Numbered from the stretch's first letter, positions 7,993 through 17,266 are shown. The stretch: DNA of 64,000 nt from CAVPKN01 sp963832835 (GCA_963832835.1 CAWHVD010000001.1:1798001-1862000); one strand, 5' to 3'. A program made the numbers and translations. The notes: generated by a model not told the origin, from the letters alone.

Positions 7993-8790
7993 ATGAGTGA
8001 AAAAATGCTTAATGCGCCAGTTTATTATACCTTAACCCAAGCACAGTTTAATCCCGTTGCTGCTATGGAAAAGTATATTGACGAAATCCAAGATAAATTG
8101 CGTCTTAGTGGCTATACGCTTTTTGAAGCACAGAAAATTACCCAGCTACGTTTTCAATCATCTTCATCCGCTTCTACAAAGGCAGAATTTGTTGAATTGC
8201 CCATTTGGCAATTTACAAGAGCAAACCAAAGCGCGGGATTTACCCTAGGTAAATCATCCTTGGCTTTCCATACGACGCGCTATGAAACACACAAACAATT
8301 TTTTAATGAATTTTTATCAGTTTTAGAAATTGTCCATAATATTGTCAAACTAGAGCATTTGAGTCGATTGGGTTTGCGGTATCTGAACGCCGTGCTACCA
8401 AAAAATGATGAGACAGTAAATCAATATTTAGTTACAGGATTGCATGGCATAACTTTAGACATTGCAAGGCGTTATTCTCTTAATGAATCAGTATTTGATA
8501 CTGAAGTCGCACACTCACCATTTAAGGGCAACTTAGTCAACCGTGTGCATTATAAATCCGGTCCACTAGACTACCCTGCCGATATGCTTCCTAATAATTT
8601 ATTGCGCAAGGAGCAGTTTGCAATTACAGAGAATATTCCCCATGCTGTGATAGACATAGACCATTTTATTGAAGGGCAGGTGCCATTGAATATAAAGCAG
8701 GCGGAGGCTTTACTGTTTTCTCTACATGCGGGAATTAAAAGAGCCTTTTTTGCTACCATCACAGATTTTGCCAAATCAACTTGGGCCTAA
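7993..8790 (+). CDS. TIGR04255-family protein
   Basis: 265 residues. The opening LNAPVYYTLTQAQFNPVAAM, the segment GYTLFEAQKITQLRF, and later QFTRANQSAGFTLGKSSLAFHTTRYET and LSRLGLRYLN are the layout of the sporadically distributed TIGR04255 family. Its biochemical role is unknown to me, and members are scattered in accessory regions. Here it is the first gene of a cassette followed by an HTH gene and a third gene. A role in mobile-element conflict or defence is a hypothesis from context only. GAGGTTCAG precedes the ATG. Confidence 0.75.
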   Translation: MSEKMLNAPVYYTLTQAQFNPVAAMEKYIDEIQDKLRLSGYTLFEAQKITQLRFQSSSSASTKAEFVELPIWQFTRANQSAGFTLGKSSLAFHTTRYETHKQFFNEFLSVLEIVHNIVKLEHLSRLGLRYLNAVLPKNDETVNQYLVTGLHGITLDIARRYSLNESVFDTEVAHSPFKGNLVNRVHYKSGPLDYPADMLPNNLLRKEQFAITENIPHAVIDIDHFIEGQVPLNIKQAEALLFSLHAGIKRAFFATITDFAKSTWA

Positions 8791-8828
8791 ACGAATGAAT
8801 AATACACTATTATGTAGGAATCTCAGTA

Positions 8829-9350
8829 ATGCTTAGTACACTGTCAGCCGGATTAATCTTAACAGGTACAGGAAGTATTTATGCTCAAGAGGAAGGAAAA
8901 AAATGGGAGCAATATCTAAAGCCTCGTGTTCAATTTATTCCTACAAAAGATGAACAGCCTATTCCCAATGTTGATGTTCGGACACCGATTGAGCATCTCG
9001 AAAATATTCGTACTGTTCTTAACCCTCCTATTAGCGAGCTAGCTATTTTATTCGAGGTATCTCGGCAAGCAATCTATAAATGGCTAGCACAAGAGTCTGT
9101 GCCTGAACATGACAGAGTTGTCCGCATCACCATGCTTAGTAAAGTTGCAGATGCATTTAAAGAGGCCGGCATACAACGAGCTGGGGCTTTACTTGATATG
9201 AAAGCTTTTGAGGGTCAATCATTATTCGATTTACTAAAAGCTGGAAAACCATATGAAAAAGCAGTTCAAGCTCTCATTTCAGAAGCAAAGATAATAGAAG
9301 CATCTTATGTGCGATCTGGACTCAGCCAGTCTAACGCTGAATCTACGTAA
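8829..9350 (+). pseudogene. Helix-turn-helix protein, 3' end split off by IS66
   Basis: The 173-codon frame holds an HTH (PISELAILFEVSRQAIYKWL, about residues 67-86), so it probably binds DNA. The N-terminus is hydrophobic (LSTLSAGLILTGTGSIYA) and may be a membrane segment or a misjudged start. The stop TAA lies in the terminal repeat of the IS66 element that starts at 9347. Joining 9346 to 13555 restores the frame and adds NDWKASISIPAYQEEDS before a stop at 13606-13608, giving about 191 residues. So only the last 17 residues are lost and the truncated protein might still work. It is the second gene of the TIGR04255 cassette. Confidence 0.65.
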
Positions 9351-9382
9351 CCGTCTAATCTAGACATGTTGACGGAGAAAAA

Positions 9383-9939
9383 TCAAGTGGTAGTCTGTTT
9401 GCGGCTGGCAAGCCACTGATCTGGAAGAAGCTCATGTAATCTTTGAGCGCTATGTCCTAGAAGCCTGCCAAAAATATCCTCTAAATACTCTCTGGGATTG
9501 ATACTCAGACCACGACATGTTTGCACTAGAGAAAAAAGTATTGCCCCAGCCTCTCCTCCTGCTGGACTGCCGAAAAACAGCCAGTTCTTACGCCCAATAG
9601 CTAATGGCCGCACCGCTCTTTCAGCTACGTTATTGTCCAGGCGAGCGAATGGATGTTGGGTATAGTTTTTCATGTAAGGAATCAGCCCAGAGAAATAACC
9701 GAGAGCCTCTCTTAGTTTAGATTTGGGCAATACTTTGCCTGATACTAGCTTGGCTTTGATCTTCTCGATGAGCTCGTCAATAATGGGGATTTCTTTCTCC
9801 TGGCGGATTTGCAGTCTTTCTTCCTCTGATCTAACCCAAGCGACTCTTTCTAGCATAAACAAGTACTTGATCTTGCGTAAAACCCATGCTTGGAAAGGAG
9901 CATCCGTTTCGGCCTCGAAAAACTTACGACGTATATGAC
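9383..9939 (-). CDS. tnpC: IS66 transposase TnpC, second exon
   Basis: C-terminal part of the IS66 DDE transposase. From the intron junction it reads SHIRRKFFEAE and contains DNNVAERAVRPLAIGRKNWLFFGS, the conserved IS66 C-terminal signature with the catalytic Glu, then the PREYLEDIF segment. The longer open frame to 9964 starts inside the intron. Splicing of 9940-11768 fuses it in frame with the first exon, giving ...CPCW-S-HIRRK.... Confidence 0.85.
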
Positions 9940-11768
9940 GTTGAGTAGGCCGAGGGAATTTCACCCTCAGCCCCTCCGAGAACCGGACGTGAACTTCTCA
10001 GCTCATCCGGCTCCTATCACTCAGTCCATCTTGCCACAAGCGCCAGTGCATAAATAAATACGGTTGCGCTTGCCTCACACGCCTGACATATTGCTTTGCT
10101 TGTCCTATATGTTTAGCAAATCTTTTGTATTTTCTACGCACCCATTGCATGAGGTACATATTGAAGCGCCGCCAAATCTGGTGCATTTCTGATGGATAGA
10201 ACCTACCATAGTACTGGTACCATCCTCTCAATACTGGATTGAACATGTTTGCGATATCTTTTAGCTCTCGATCTGACTTGAGCTGCACATGCCAACTCCG
10301 CATTGTTGCGTGTATGGCTTGCTTTGATGTGCTACTTATCGCAGGAAGATAATTCGAATGAAGATCCCCTCTCTTATCAATGCATCTTCTCGGTTTAAAC
10401 GTATAACCTAGAAAATCAAATTTGATCGTTGAATAGTCCTCTTTCCGATTCCTATCTTTACAATAGACAATCCGTGATTTATCAGGATGAATCTCCAGCT
10501 TGCATTCTTGAAATCTCTTAGCGATCTTTTGCATAACATATCCCGCCTGCTTTCTGCTGCGACAGTGCAATAAACCATCATCTGCATAGCGACAGAACGG
10601 AACATTCGGCATTTCTCGCTTAACCCAGGTATCAAACGCGTAATGTAGAAACAGATTTGCTAAGAGAGGGCTAATTACTCCACCTTGTGGCGTACCTTTA
10701 TTGCGTGGGATATCCTGTCCATTTAATCGCATCGGGGCTATTAGCCACCGCTCGATGTACAGTATTACCCACTTGCAGTCACAATGCTTTCGTAGGGCCT
10801 TTAATAGCATTTCATGATCAATGTTATCGAATAGTCCTTTGATGTCGAATTCGACAACCCAATCATACTTCCAACAACGTTTTCTCGTGATGTCAATCGC
10901 ATCAAGAGCCGATTTCCTTGGGCGGTATCCAAAAGAGTTCTCATCGAATAGTGGATCAAGAATTGGTTCAAGAACCATCTTGACTGCCGTTTGTGCAACT
11001 CGATCTGCCACAGTCGGCACTCCGAGCATCCTTGTCCCTCCCGATTTCTTCGGAATTGGGACTCCCTTCACTGGCGGCGGAAAATAGGTGCCTGATGTCA
11101 TTCTATTCCATAATTTGTAGAGATTATCTTTTAGATTCTTCTCGAATGCTGCAATTGGTTCTAAATCTACACCAGCTGCACCTCCATTGGTTTTTACTCC
11201 TTGATATGCTTCCCATATCAATGTCTTGTGTATGTTAAATGGCTTGTTCTCTTTCAATTACTCCTCCTGTTTCCAGTTGGCAATCGTTGAGCCTTGAATG
11301 ACCAAACTTCTTCGCTCCACTGCCATTACGGCAGCTTCTTCACTACTACAAGTTTGTCCGTCCCTGTGCAGCGCTTCGATACTTTCAGCCTCGCAGGTTC
11401 TCTGCTTGTACTTTTTCTCTTGGCATCGCTACGACAGGTTCCCACAGTTCCGCATGAGAGCCCAGATCAAGCTCACGCCACCTTTATGCCGGATACCGTT
11501 TGGCCAGTAAACAGGTCTCCTTCCAAACTTATCCTGGGTCTGCTGGTCTTCCCAGTTTTGATACCATTTAGTGACTTTCGACACTTGAGCGGTGGTTCAC
11601 TTGTGTTCGTCTTCTTGATCTATACCTAATACCTCTACAGTACCTTTTCCTTAACGCTCACGACTATTGCTCTTGACTATAGCCGCTTAAGGCGGTTTGC
11701 AACCTACTCCTGTAAGCCGATTGCGAGGGGCCTTTCCCTCATCTCTCACGCAGCTTGCTGCGGCACAC
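9940..11768 (-). ncRNA. Group II self-splicing intron
   Basis: The 1829-nt intron starts with GTGTG (revcomp of 11768-11764), fitting the 5' GUGYG consensus, and ends ...CTACTCAAC, fitting 3' AY. A domain V-like hairpin (GAGCCGGATGAG ... CACGTCCGGTTC) and a domain VI-like hairpin follow the ORF. Exact removal restores the tnpC frame, which supports these boundaries. It encodes its own reverse transcriptase/maturase. About 500 nt upstream of the ORF (11258-11768) should hold domains I to III. Confidence 0.88.
9998..11257 (-). CDS. ltrA: Group II intron reverse transcriptase/maturase
   Basis: 419 residues, complete. The finger/palm motifs are clear: PKKSGGTRMLGVPTVADRVAQ, ENSFGYRPRKSALDAI, VVEFDIKGLFDNIDH, GTPQGGVISPLLANLFLHY, catalytic CRYADDGLL, and KFDFLGYTF, followed by the maturase (GIIM) segment LRGWYQYYGRFYPSEM. 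No HNH endonuclease domain is seen at the C-terminus. The protein binds its intron RNA to help splicing and to copy it into new DNA sites. The intact frame suggests a working intron. Confidence 0.93.
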   Translation of the reverse strand: MKENKPFNIHKTLIWEAYQGVKTNGGAAGVDLEPIAAFEKNLKDNLYKLWNRMTSGTYFPPPVKGVPIPKKSGGTRMLGVPTVADRVAQTAVKMVLEPILDPLFDENSFGYRPRKSALDAIDITRKRCWKYDWVVEFDIKGLFDNIDHEMLLKALRKHCDCKWVILYIERWLIAPMRLNGQDIPRNKGTPQGGVISPLLANLFLHYAFDTWVKREMPNVPFCRYADDGLLHCRSRKQAGYVMQKIAKRFQECKLEIHPDKSRIVYCKDRNRKEDYSTIKFDFLGYTFKPRRCIDKRGDLHSNYLPAISSTSKQAIHATMRSWHVQLKSDRELKDIANMFNPVLRGWYQYYGRFYPSEMHQIWRRFNMYLMQWVRRKYKRFAKHIGQAKQYVRRVRQAQPYLFMHWRLWQDGLSDRSRMS

Positions 11769-12831
11769 TCCAGCAGGGACACCAGATAATCTGTTTCTTC
11801 TCAGCCAGTCTTTCATAAGCTCCATATTTATCTGAGTGCAGCACGCCATGATACCCTTTTAGAATATCCTGCACATGATCATGGCTGCGACTCTCACGAA
11901 AATCATAAATTCTGTAAGGAGGATCAGCTGCACTTCCTCCTACTACAACCCACATGTAGGCTAGTTTGCATTTTTCTTTCTCCTGGAGCTTGACGGGGAT
12001 TTCGTCGATGTAAATGTTTTCACTTTTCAGGACATGTTTTTGCATCTCCTCATAAAGAGGCTGGAGGGCCAGCCCTGTTCGGATCACCCATTGAGAAAGA
12101 AGCTTGCGGCTGATGACCACTCCTTGCCTGCCCATAATCTCCACGATGCGGTAAAGAGGGAGGTGATCGACAAATTTCTGGGTGATGATCTCAGCGAGTA
12201 GGCTATTATCTGCACGGCATTTGGGTAAAATGCATTCAGGCAGATCGGCTGTGAAAATCCCAGCATCTTCCTTTTGGGGATGGGCATATTTGGGCCGGAT
12301 GATCTCTTTTATAAAGTAGCTGCCCGGCTGATGGGCTAATTTGTAAGAGACTTCCCTACCGATTTGGACGAGAGGCTCTCCTGTCTCAGGGCAAACTTTT
12401 TTGTCTTCAGGCAAGTCCAAAACAATGGTTTTTACGGGCAAATCGGGATGTAGAGCAATCTTGTCTTTACCATCCCGGTGAGGTTTTCTGGTATGCGCTG
12501 CTACATTTTTTTTCTTTTCTTCGATGGCTGTTTGAAGATTTTCAAATCCTGGAAAAGAGAGTTGTTCTTGGTCGAGGTCAGCCACGACTCTTTCAGAGCG
12601 CTGACCGAAGATCTGGCGTTTAAACCATGAGAGTTGTTCTTCAAGATGGGCAATATCTTGATCTTTTTGGGCAAGACAATGATCTTTCTCAGCTATATTT
12701 CGATCCTTTTGATTAAGACTATGATTTTTCTCGGCAAGAAGGTTATGTAGATTGGAAATTTCGGCTTGTAGCTTATCTATCAGATGGATTTCTGCTGTTT
12801 GCATATGAAGAATTTTACCCAAAATACTCAA
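11769..12831 (-). CDS. tnpC: IS66 transposase TnpC, first exon
   Basis: N-terminal and central parts of TnpC. A coiled-coil leader (IHLIDKLQAEISNLHNLLAE and Lys/Asp repeats) is followed by LSWFKRQIFGQRSER (IS66 leader motif), a CPETGEPL zinc-binding-like stretch, and the catalytic core with ENIYIDEIPVKL and the second-Asp region GVLHSDKYGAYE. It stops at the group II intron donor after ...WCPCWS. The ATG at 12831 or the later MQTAEIH at about 12804 could be used. Confidence 0.88.
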
Positions 12832-12846
12832 AAAAATATAGAGTTT

Positions 12847-13194
12847 TTAGAGAGAAAAACGAGGTTGTAGCCGCTTGGGTGTAATGCCTTCCAAAAGCAT
12901 GAGAAAGGTTCTACGATCTAAAACAGAGCTATTATCTTTCCAACGGAAAGATCCCTTCTCCAGCCGTTTGAAATAGATGACAAAGCCATCCTGATCCCAG
13001 AAGAGGACTTTCATATGATTCTTACGCCGATTCAGAAAGATGAAGAAAGCTCCCGTGAGCAATTCTCCAGGGAAGAGTACTTCAATCTCAGCCATGAGAC
13101 CATCAAAACTTTTCCTCATGCTCACAGGATGCCGGCAAAGGAAAAGACGGGCATTGCCCGGAATGCTTAGCATGACCTCAGCGTTTCCAGACAA
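12847..13194 (-). CDS. tnpB: IS66 accessory protein TnpB (Orf2)
   Basis: 115 residues with the family signature: LFLCRHPVSMRKSFDGLMAE, then FIFLNRRKNHMKVLFWDQDG and YFKRLEKGSFRW. It is required together with TnpA and TnpC for IS66 transposition. Its exact biochemical role is not settled. It overlaps tnpA by 28 bp, suggesting translational coupling. Confidence 0.92.
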   Translation of the reverse strand: MSGNAEVMLSIPGNARLFLCRHPVSMRKSFDGLMAEIEVLFPGELLTGAFFIFLNRRKNHMKVLFWDQDGFVIYFKRLEKGSFRWKDNSSVLDRRTFLMLLEGITPKRLQPRFSL

Positions 13195-13463
13195 CGTTTA
13201 AGGGTAGCAGCATCAAAATGTTTTTCTAAGCGAACGGATATGCCTTTCATTTCAATGGTGATCCCGACATCTTTTGCTTCAGCAATCTCAATGAAACTCC
13301 CGCGACTAAGTGTTTTGGGGAAAAGACGCCTTTTCCAAGCGTAAAACAAATAAAGGGGAATTAGATTGTCTCGGCACCAATGCTGGATCGTGAGACCGCT
13401 GGCTTTTTGTTTCTGAATTCTCTCTTCCCACGTATGCCTGAGCTCAGTAGATGATTTGCGCAT
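13167..13463 (-). CDS. tnpA: IS66 accessory protein TnpA (Orf1)
   Basis: 98 residues. The N-terminal WEERIQKQKASGLTIQHWCR is the usual IS66 Orf1 pattern, with a likely HTH (SGLTIQHWCRDNLIPLYLFY), ending RLEKHFDAATLKRCLETL. It probably binds the ends or represses the element. The ATG at 13463 is preceded by AGGAGG-like sequence (revcomp of ACCTCCTGG). Confidence 0.88.
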   Translation of the reverse strand: MRKSSTELRHTWEERIQKQKASGLTIQHWCRDNLIPLYLFYAWKRRLFPKTLSRGSFIEIAEAKDVGITIEMKGISVRLEKHFDAATLKRCLETLRSC

Positions 13464-13554
13464 GAAAAACCTCCTGGTTCTTTTTTCATGCCCCCAGACT
13501 GCCTTTTTCTACTGATTCAAGAAAGATGGGCAAATTAGACGGTTACGAATCTAC

Positions 13555-13608
13555 GAACGACTGGAAAGCTTCTATATCGATCCCTGCATATCAAGAAGAA
13601 GATTCATA
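13555..13608 (+). pseudogene. Detached 3' end of the HTH gene
   Basis: After the second GAATCTAC copy, the frame NDWKASISIPAYQEEDS continues the HTH protein and ends TAG at 13606-13608. It is ten bases from the start of the next cassette gene, so the two were originally tightly linked. Confidence 0.7.
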
Positions 13609-13618
13609 GGATGCTAAA

Positions 13619-14455
13619 ATGATCTCGCGCGATACTGAATGGCGACAAGGAAGTGCTATCACTCAGGAAAGTTTTTCTACCCTTTGCCCTGCCGAAAAAG
13701 GTCAGAATACTCACGCTATTGTTATCACGCATGACTGTGATTTACCCAACGCAAAGGAAGAACTTGTTGAGGTTATCTTGGGTTCAAGGATTACCAAAGC
13801 TGATTCGAATTTTACCCATGCGCGTCACCCTCGCCGTTTACATATTACATACCAAATCAAAAACTCATCTCAATTTGCTGTTATTGAATTGACTCATGCA
13901 AAGCGGCTGTGTATTTCAAAAAAAGAGTTTTTTCAAATAGCCGTACCCAACCTAAATCTTATCCTTCCACCTGAAGAAAAACGAGTGCTTAGACAATGGC
14001 TTTCAGCCCGTTATGGTCGGCCCGCATTTCCCAATGCTTTTGAAGCTAGATTGAAAAAAGACAAAAACCTGGAAAAAAAATTATCTAGCATATTATCGCC
14101 AGCCAACTCGCAGCTAGTTGGTATTTTTTTCGATTTAGGAGAAGAACGTACAATTGATCTTCCTCCTGAACAACCTTATTTTTTACGCATATCAATCGTG
14201 TATGACAGTATTGGCGGACCTGCTGCTAGAAAAGTCGCTGAAGAGTGCGCCGCAAATATATAAAAATTATTCCATGAAATATTTGGTACTCCAAGTCATG
14301 CAACTGAACTCATTTTAGAAAGCTGTGAAGCAATTGCAGATACCCACTTTTCTCTTGCTGATATCCGAAAAGTTGATCAATGGCGATTGGAGTACATAAG
14401 CCTTCGTGAAAATCCCCATGGAGATTTTTTGCCAATTGGCGAAACCCCTATTTAG
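13619..14455 (+). pseudogene. Third gene of the TIGR04255 cassette, with an in-frame stop
   Basis: The ATG at 13619 opens a 214-codon frame (ITHDCDLPNAKEELVEVILG, ARYGRPAFPNAFEARLKK) that meets TAA at 14261-14263. The same frame then stays open for 63 more codons (KLFHEIFGTPSHATELILES ... DFLPIGETPI) to TAG at 14453. The continuation has normal coding character, so a single nonsense change probably split a 278-residue protein. Function unknown: no catalytic motif was recognised. It may still make the 214-residue part. The 185 bp after 14455 hold no gene I can support. Confidence 0.6.
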
Positions 14456-14643
14456 TGCTTTTTTAAACCTTAAACAAATAAGTCTCAGCTCCTCCCACTG
14501 AAATAACAGATTTGTGATTTTGGCCGGTTTGAAGATCGAGCGAGAATATTGGGACACAAAACTTCCGTCGGATAGATCCTAGGTCTTTTGAAAGATAACG
14601 AATAATAGGGTAACGCTAAAAAACAACAGGGATACTCATCTTG

Positions 14644-15944
14644 TTAAGAGCTGTCCAAAATTTTTTCTTTGGCCATGATCAAATAAAATCTTTCCCAATC
14701 GTAGAGTCGGGAGAAACGGAAAAACGCCCTCATGGTTTCCCATAAATTCCGATAAGTGCCTGCAACCTGCTTGCACTTGCGGAATAGATCACAGCAAATC
14801 TCTTGAATTTGATCTATGAGAAATGCCAGCATCATCAGCATGCAAAAGACTGTAGACAAGTACTTTTTGCCATGACCATAATTATGTTCAAAATTGTATC
14901 CCAAGTTCTTTAGCGTATTAAATGTTTCATTTTCGACCTTCCATCTTGCCCTCCCCGCTTTAGCTATTTGTAAAACATTGACTGCCGATAGGGTAATGTC
15001 AGTTACCCAAGAGAAGGTAACTTCCTTACCCTTTGAATTCGTGTACCTATATTCAAGCACATTCACTTTCAAACCTGGGCTCGACTTGTTAAGGAACACA
15101 TTATTAAGAAATTGGAATTGATGATAGCCACCATCCTCTGTCGTAATCTCATGGTAAAGAGCATCATCCCTTGCGGGAGTTGTTCGAAGAGAAACTGATG
15201 ATCTCCAGGCTTGGCAACCAAAATATAACGTAAATTGTGCTCTGTGATCATCTGGATATTGGGAGCATTAGAGCTTAGCCCGTCTTCCAGAAGAATAGCT
15301 CTAAGGTGAGGATGCTCCTTGCGAAAATTTGCCAGAAACCGCTTACATGCATTTCTCTCGCAATCATTTTTAGCCGCCCCATCTTGATTGAGGATGGCTT
15401 CTGGACATAGTGGTACTACATTTTTTTTATCAGGGTGAACAATGCATGCTCCTAGCATTTGATGGTAATACGAATATTTGCCATCACTGCCTTTTTTCCG
15501 GCAGCAATATGGGCAAGAGACATGATTAGATGAAAAATGTCCTGTCCCATCAACAGAGATCAGCACATGTCCATCAAGATATTCAAATGCTTCGATTCCT
15601 TTTCCTCTTTGAAATGAAGCAAATACATTCTTAAATGCGGGCCGGATCGCGTTGGGATCTACTTCATCTAGACGCATTCTCAGATAGGTATCACTGGGCG
15701 GATTTTCAACGTGATAAAGATCACGTAGATTGTGCTCGATCGCTATATCTCTGCGTTTTCTATCATAATCGAGTAAGGAGGGGCATTTTAATCCAAAGAT
15801 GGCTAGCCCTGACATGAGATGGTTAGCCAGGGGGGCAAAGCCTGTTCTTTTGAACTCGCGAGGATCTGGAATTTTGGAAAAGTGGTCATACACTGTCTTG
15901 ATCAGACCCGGTATGCCGAGGTGTTTTCTAAATGATGATGACAT
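14644..15944 (-). pseudogene. IS4-superfamily transposase, frameshifted
   Basis: Two frames make one transposase. The first (15944-15069) has FSKIPDPREFKRTGFAPLAN, HVLISVDGTGHFSS (first catalytic Asp), LRAILLEDGLSSNAP (second Asp) and ILVAKPGDHQFLFEQL. The second has ARWKVENETFNTLKNLGYNF, which contains the YREK-like catalytic Glu region. The frames join if one base is restored near the GGG run at about 15176. The element is therefore dead unless this is a sequencing error. I could not define clean terminal repeats. Confidence 0.8.
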
Positions 15945-16007
15945 GTCTCGAACTCTTGGACGTTAAAAATTGTCCAAAAGTTTACGAAACTAAAATTTAA
16001 TTCTCCT

Positions 16008-16200
16008 CTAGAAAATGCTCAGTGGGAACTGCTGTCGATCTTCTATTGTCACAATAACCCCTATAGTACCATTTATCAATTGGGGGAGGTCTTTGTTCCC
16101 CAGCGTCAATTCAAACACAACTGCTTTTTTGATGTACAGCTGTACCGCCTCCTCTGTAGGGTATTTTGAAAAATAGGCGATAATAGCAGTGATAAGAGTT
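16008..16200 (-). pseudogene. Fragment of an unknown protein fused to a truncated repeat
   Basis: The minus frame reads LITAIIAYFSKYPTEEAV ... GTIGVIVTIEDRQQFPLSIF and looks coding, but its start lies inside a family A fragment that replaces its 5' end. It is likely the C-terminal 60 residues of a lost gene. Family not recognised. Confidence 0.35.
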
Positions 16201-16201
16201 T

Positions 16202-16296
16202 TGACGCCTATGTTTTTGCACCTAAGCGAGAAAGGATCGTTCAAAAATGACGTGTTATACAGTGCCAATTTGTGACTTTATTTTCTGGAAATGGTA
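16202..16296. repeat. Truncated family A repeat
   Basis: The right-hand 95 bp of the element, ending in CTGGAAATGGTA with TTA after it. The left end is missing, joined to unrelated sequence near 16201, which indicates a deletion at the island edge. Confidence 0.8.
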
Positions 16297-16375
16297 TTAG
16301 AGGGTAAAAAGTTGGCCCTGGAGCTGCGTGAGCCATTTTCTATGCTCGCTCAGATCAAGGGCCGTCCAATGAATT

Positions 16376-16457
16376 GGGGGTGGCTAGATTCGAACTAGCG
16401 TAAGCCGAAGCTGTCGGATTTACAGTCCGATGCAATTGGCCACTATGCGACACCCCC
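16376..16457 (-). tRNA. tRNA-Tyr (anticodon GTA)
   Basis: On the minus strand GGGGGTG and CACCCCC close the acceptor. The anticodon loop CTGTAAA gives GTA, and there is a long variable arm (ACAGCTTCGGCTTACGC) as expected for bacterial tRNA-Tyr. Its 3' 52 bases are duplicated at 7602-7653. Confidence 0.95.
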
Positions 16458-16467
16458 GTAGGTGATT

Positions 16468-16539
16468 GCTGGAGAAAGGAATTGAACCCTCAACCGCCCG
16501 ATTACAAGTCGGGTGCTCTGCCAATTGAGCTACTCCAGC
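16468..16539 (-). tRNA. tRNA-Thr (anticodon TGT)
   Basis: 72 nt on the minus strand. The acceptor GCTGGAG pairs with CTCCAGC, the loop is ACTTGTAAT, and the T-arm GGTTCAATTCC is standard. It lies 10 bp upstream of tRNA-Tyr in the same orientation, so the two are probably cotranscribed. Confidence 0.95.
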
Positions 16540-16583
16540 GTGAAGAGGGCTCTTTATACCAAAAGGAGTTCTTTTCGATAAAG

Positions 16584-16991
16584 TCATTCTTTTTTCTTCC
16601 GAAAATCTTCTTTGGTAGCCTTGAAAGCTTCGTCTGGTTGGGGCAAATGGCGTTCGCGCTCTTCAGGTTTTTCAGTGGGTTGGGCGGCAGACGGGATAGG
16701 GAATGGGAGAGGTTCCTTTTCGACCGGAGCACGATAATCTTTGTTTGTCATGCGGAACTTGAGTTTTTCAAGAGTGGCAGAAGAGGTAGGCGCCTGTGGC
16801 GCTGTTGCCGTGCGTCCAAAAATTGAGAGGCTCTTTTCGGAAGAACTGATGACTTTTGCTTTAAATTTGCGCTTACCGCTGGGGGTATATTTTGCCACGG
16901 CCGCTTCTTTTTCAAGGAGCATATGGCAATTTTTATATTTTTTTCCTGATCCACAAGGACAGGGGTCATTGCGTCCCACTTTCTCGACCAT
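16584..16991 (-). CDS. SEC-C zinc-motif protein
   Basis: 135 residues. The N-terminus VGRNDPCPCGSGKKYKNCH is a perfect SEC-C zinc-binding motif, also found at the SecA tail. The rest is basic, then Pro/Glu-rich, and looks disordered (EKPEERERHLPQPDE). This suggests a small adaptor that binds SecB, ribosomes or another partner. The function is unknown. The stop is 45 bp from tRNA-Thr. Confidence 0.75.
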   Translation of the reverse strand: MVEKVGRNDPCPCGSGKKYKNCHMLLEKEAAVAKYTPSGKRKFKAKVISSSEKSLSIFGRTATAPQAPTSSATLEKLKFRMTNKDYRAPVEKEPLPFPIPSAAQPTEKPEERERHLPQPDEAFKATKEDFRKKKE

Positions 16992-17150
16992 CTATTCCTC
17001 TTAACCTACAAATACCTAAACGAAAAAGAATCCCAGCCTCTTTTTAGGGTCGGGTTCTTTAACCGGATTTTAACCAAAGCGTCAATTTATTGTAAGAAGT
17101 CTCTAGATTTTTGATGAGATCGGAAAAAAACGGACATGGGAGTGGGTTTA

Positions 17151-17266
17151 GTAACTGTTCAGGCAGCACAGCTTTTTGGTTAATAGCCTTTCTGTGGTGA
17201 CTATCCACTCCTACCTTGACAAAGTGGGTCTTCTTTAGACATTCTTTCTGGCTCGTGAATAGCCAC
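17151..17266. repeat. Family B repeat upstream of ttcA
   Basis: About 116 bp from GTAACTGTTCAGG to CTCGTGAATAGCCAC, with the shared core GGTGACTATCCACTCC. The flanks GGGTTTA and GGGTTTT look like a decayed 8-bp duplication. It occupies most of the spacer between the SEC-C gene and ttcA. The rest of 16992-17316 shows no gene. Confidence 0.8.

Larger units (their letters stand above)
9347..13546 (-). mobile_element. IS66-family insertion sequence carrying a group II intron
   Basis: The ends are GTAACCGTCTAAT and ATTAGACGGTTAC, flanked by a perfect 8-bp duplication GAATCTAC (9339-9346 and 13547-13554). This matches the IS66 family (GTAA termini, 8-bp duplication). It encodes tnpA, tnpB and tnpC on the minus strand, with tnpC interrupted by a group II intron. 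All ORFs look intact if the intron splices, so it may be recent and active. Confidence 0.92.
7601..16427. mobile_element. Putative genomic island integrated at tRNA-Tyr
   Basis: A 53-bp identical direct repeat (7601-7653 and 16375-16427) bounds the region. The right copy is the 3' part of the intact tRNA-Tyr gene (minus strand, 16376-16457). The left copy is a lone tRNA fragment, the classic footprint of integration into a tRNA 3' end. The content is accessory: a TIGR04255-type cassette, IS66 with a nested group II intron, a broken IS4-like transposase and repeats. Typical chlamydial core genes resume beyond 16458. No integrase was found, so the island is probably immobile. The alternative is an unrelated duplication of a tRNA fragment. 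Confidence 0.6.

Noticed and set aside
9383..9964. Separate full gene for the C-terminal TnpC fragment
   Set aside because: Its apparent start lies in the group II intron. It is better explained as the second exon of tnpC.
10821..11629. Plus-strand ORFs over the group II intron
   Set aside because: They are antisense to the reverse transcriptase and to structured intron RNA, with no coding signature.
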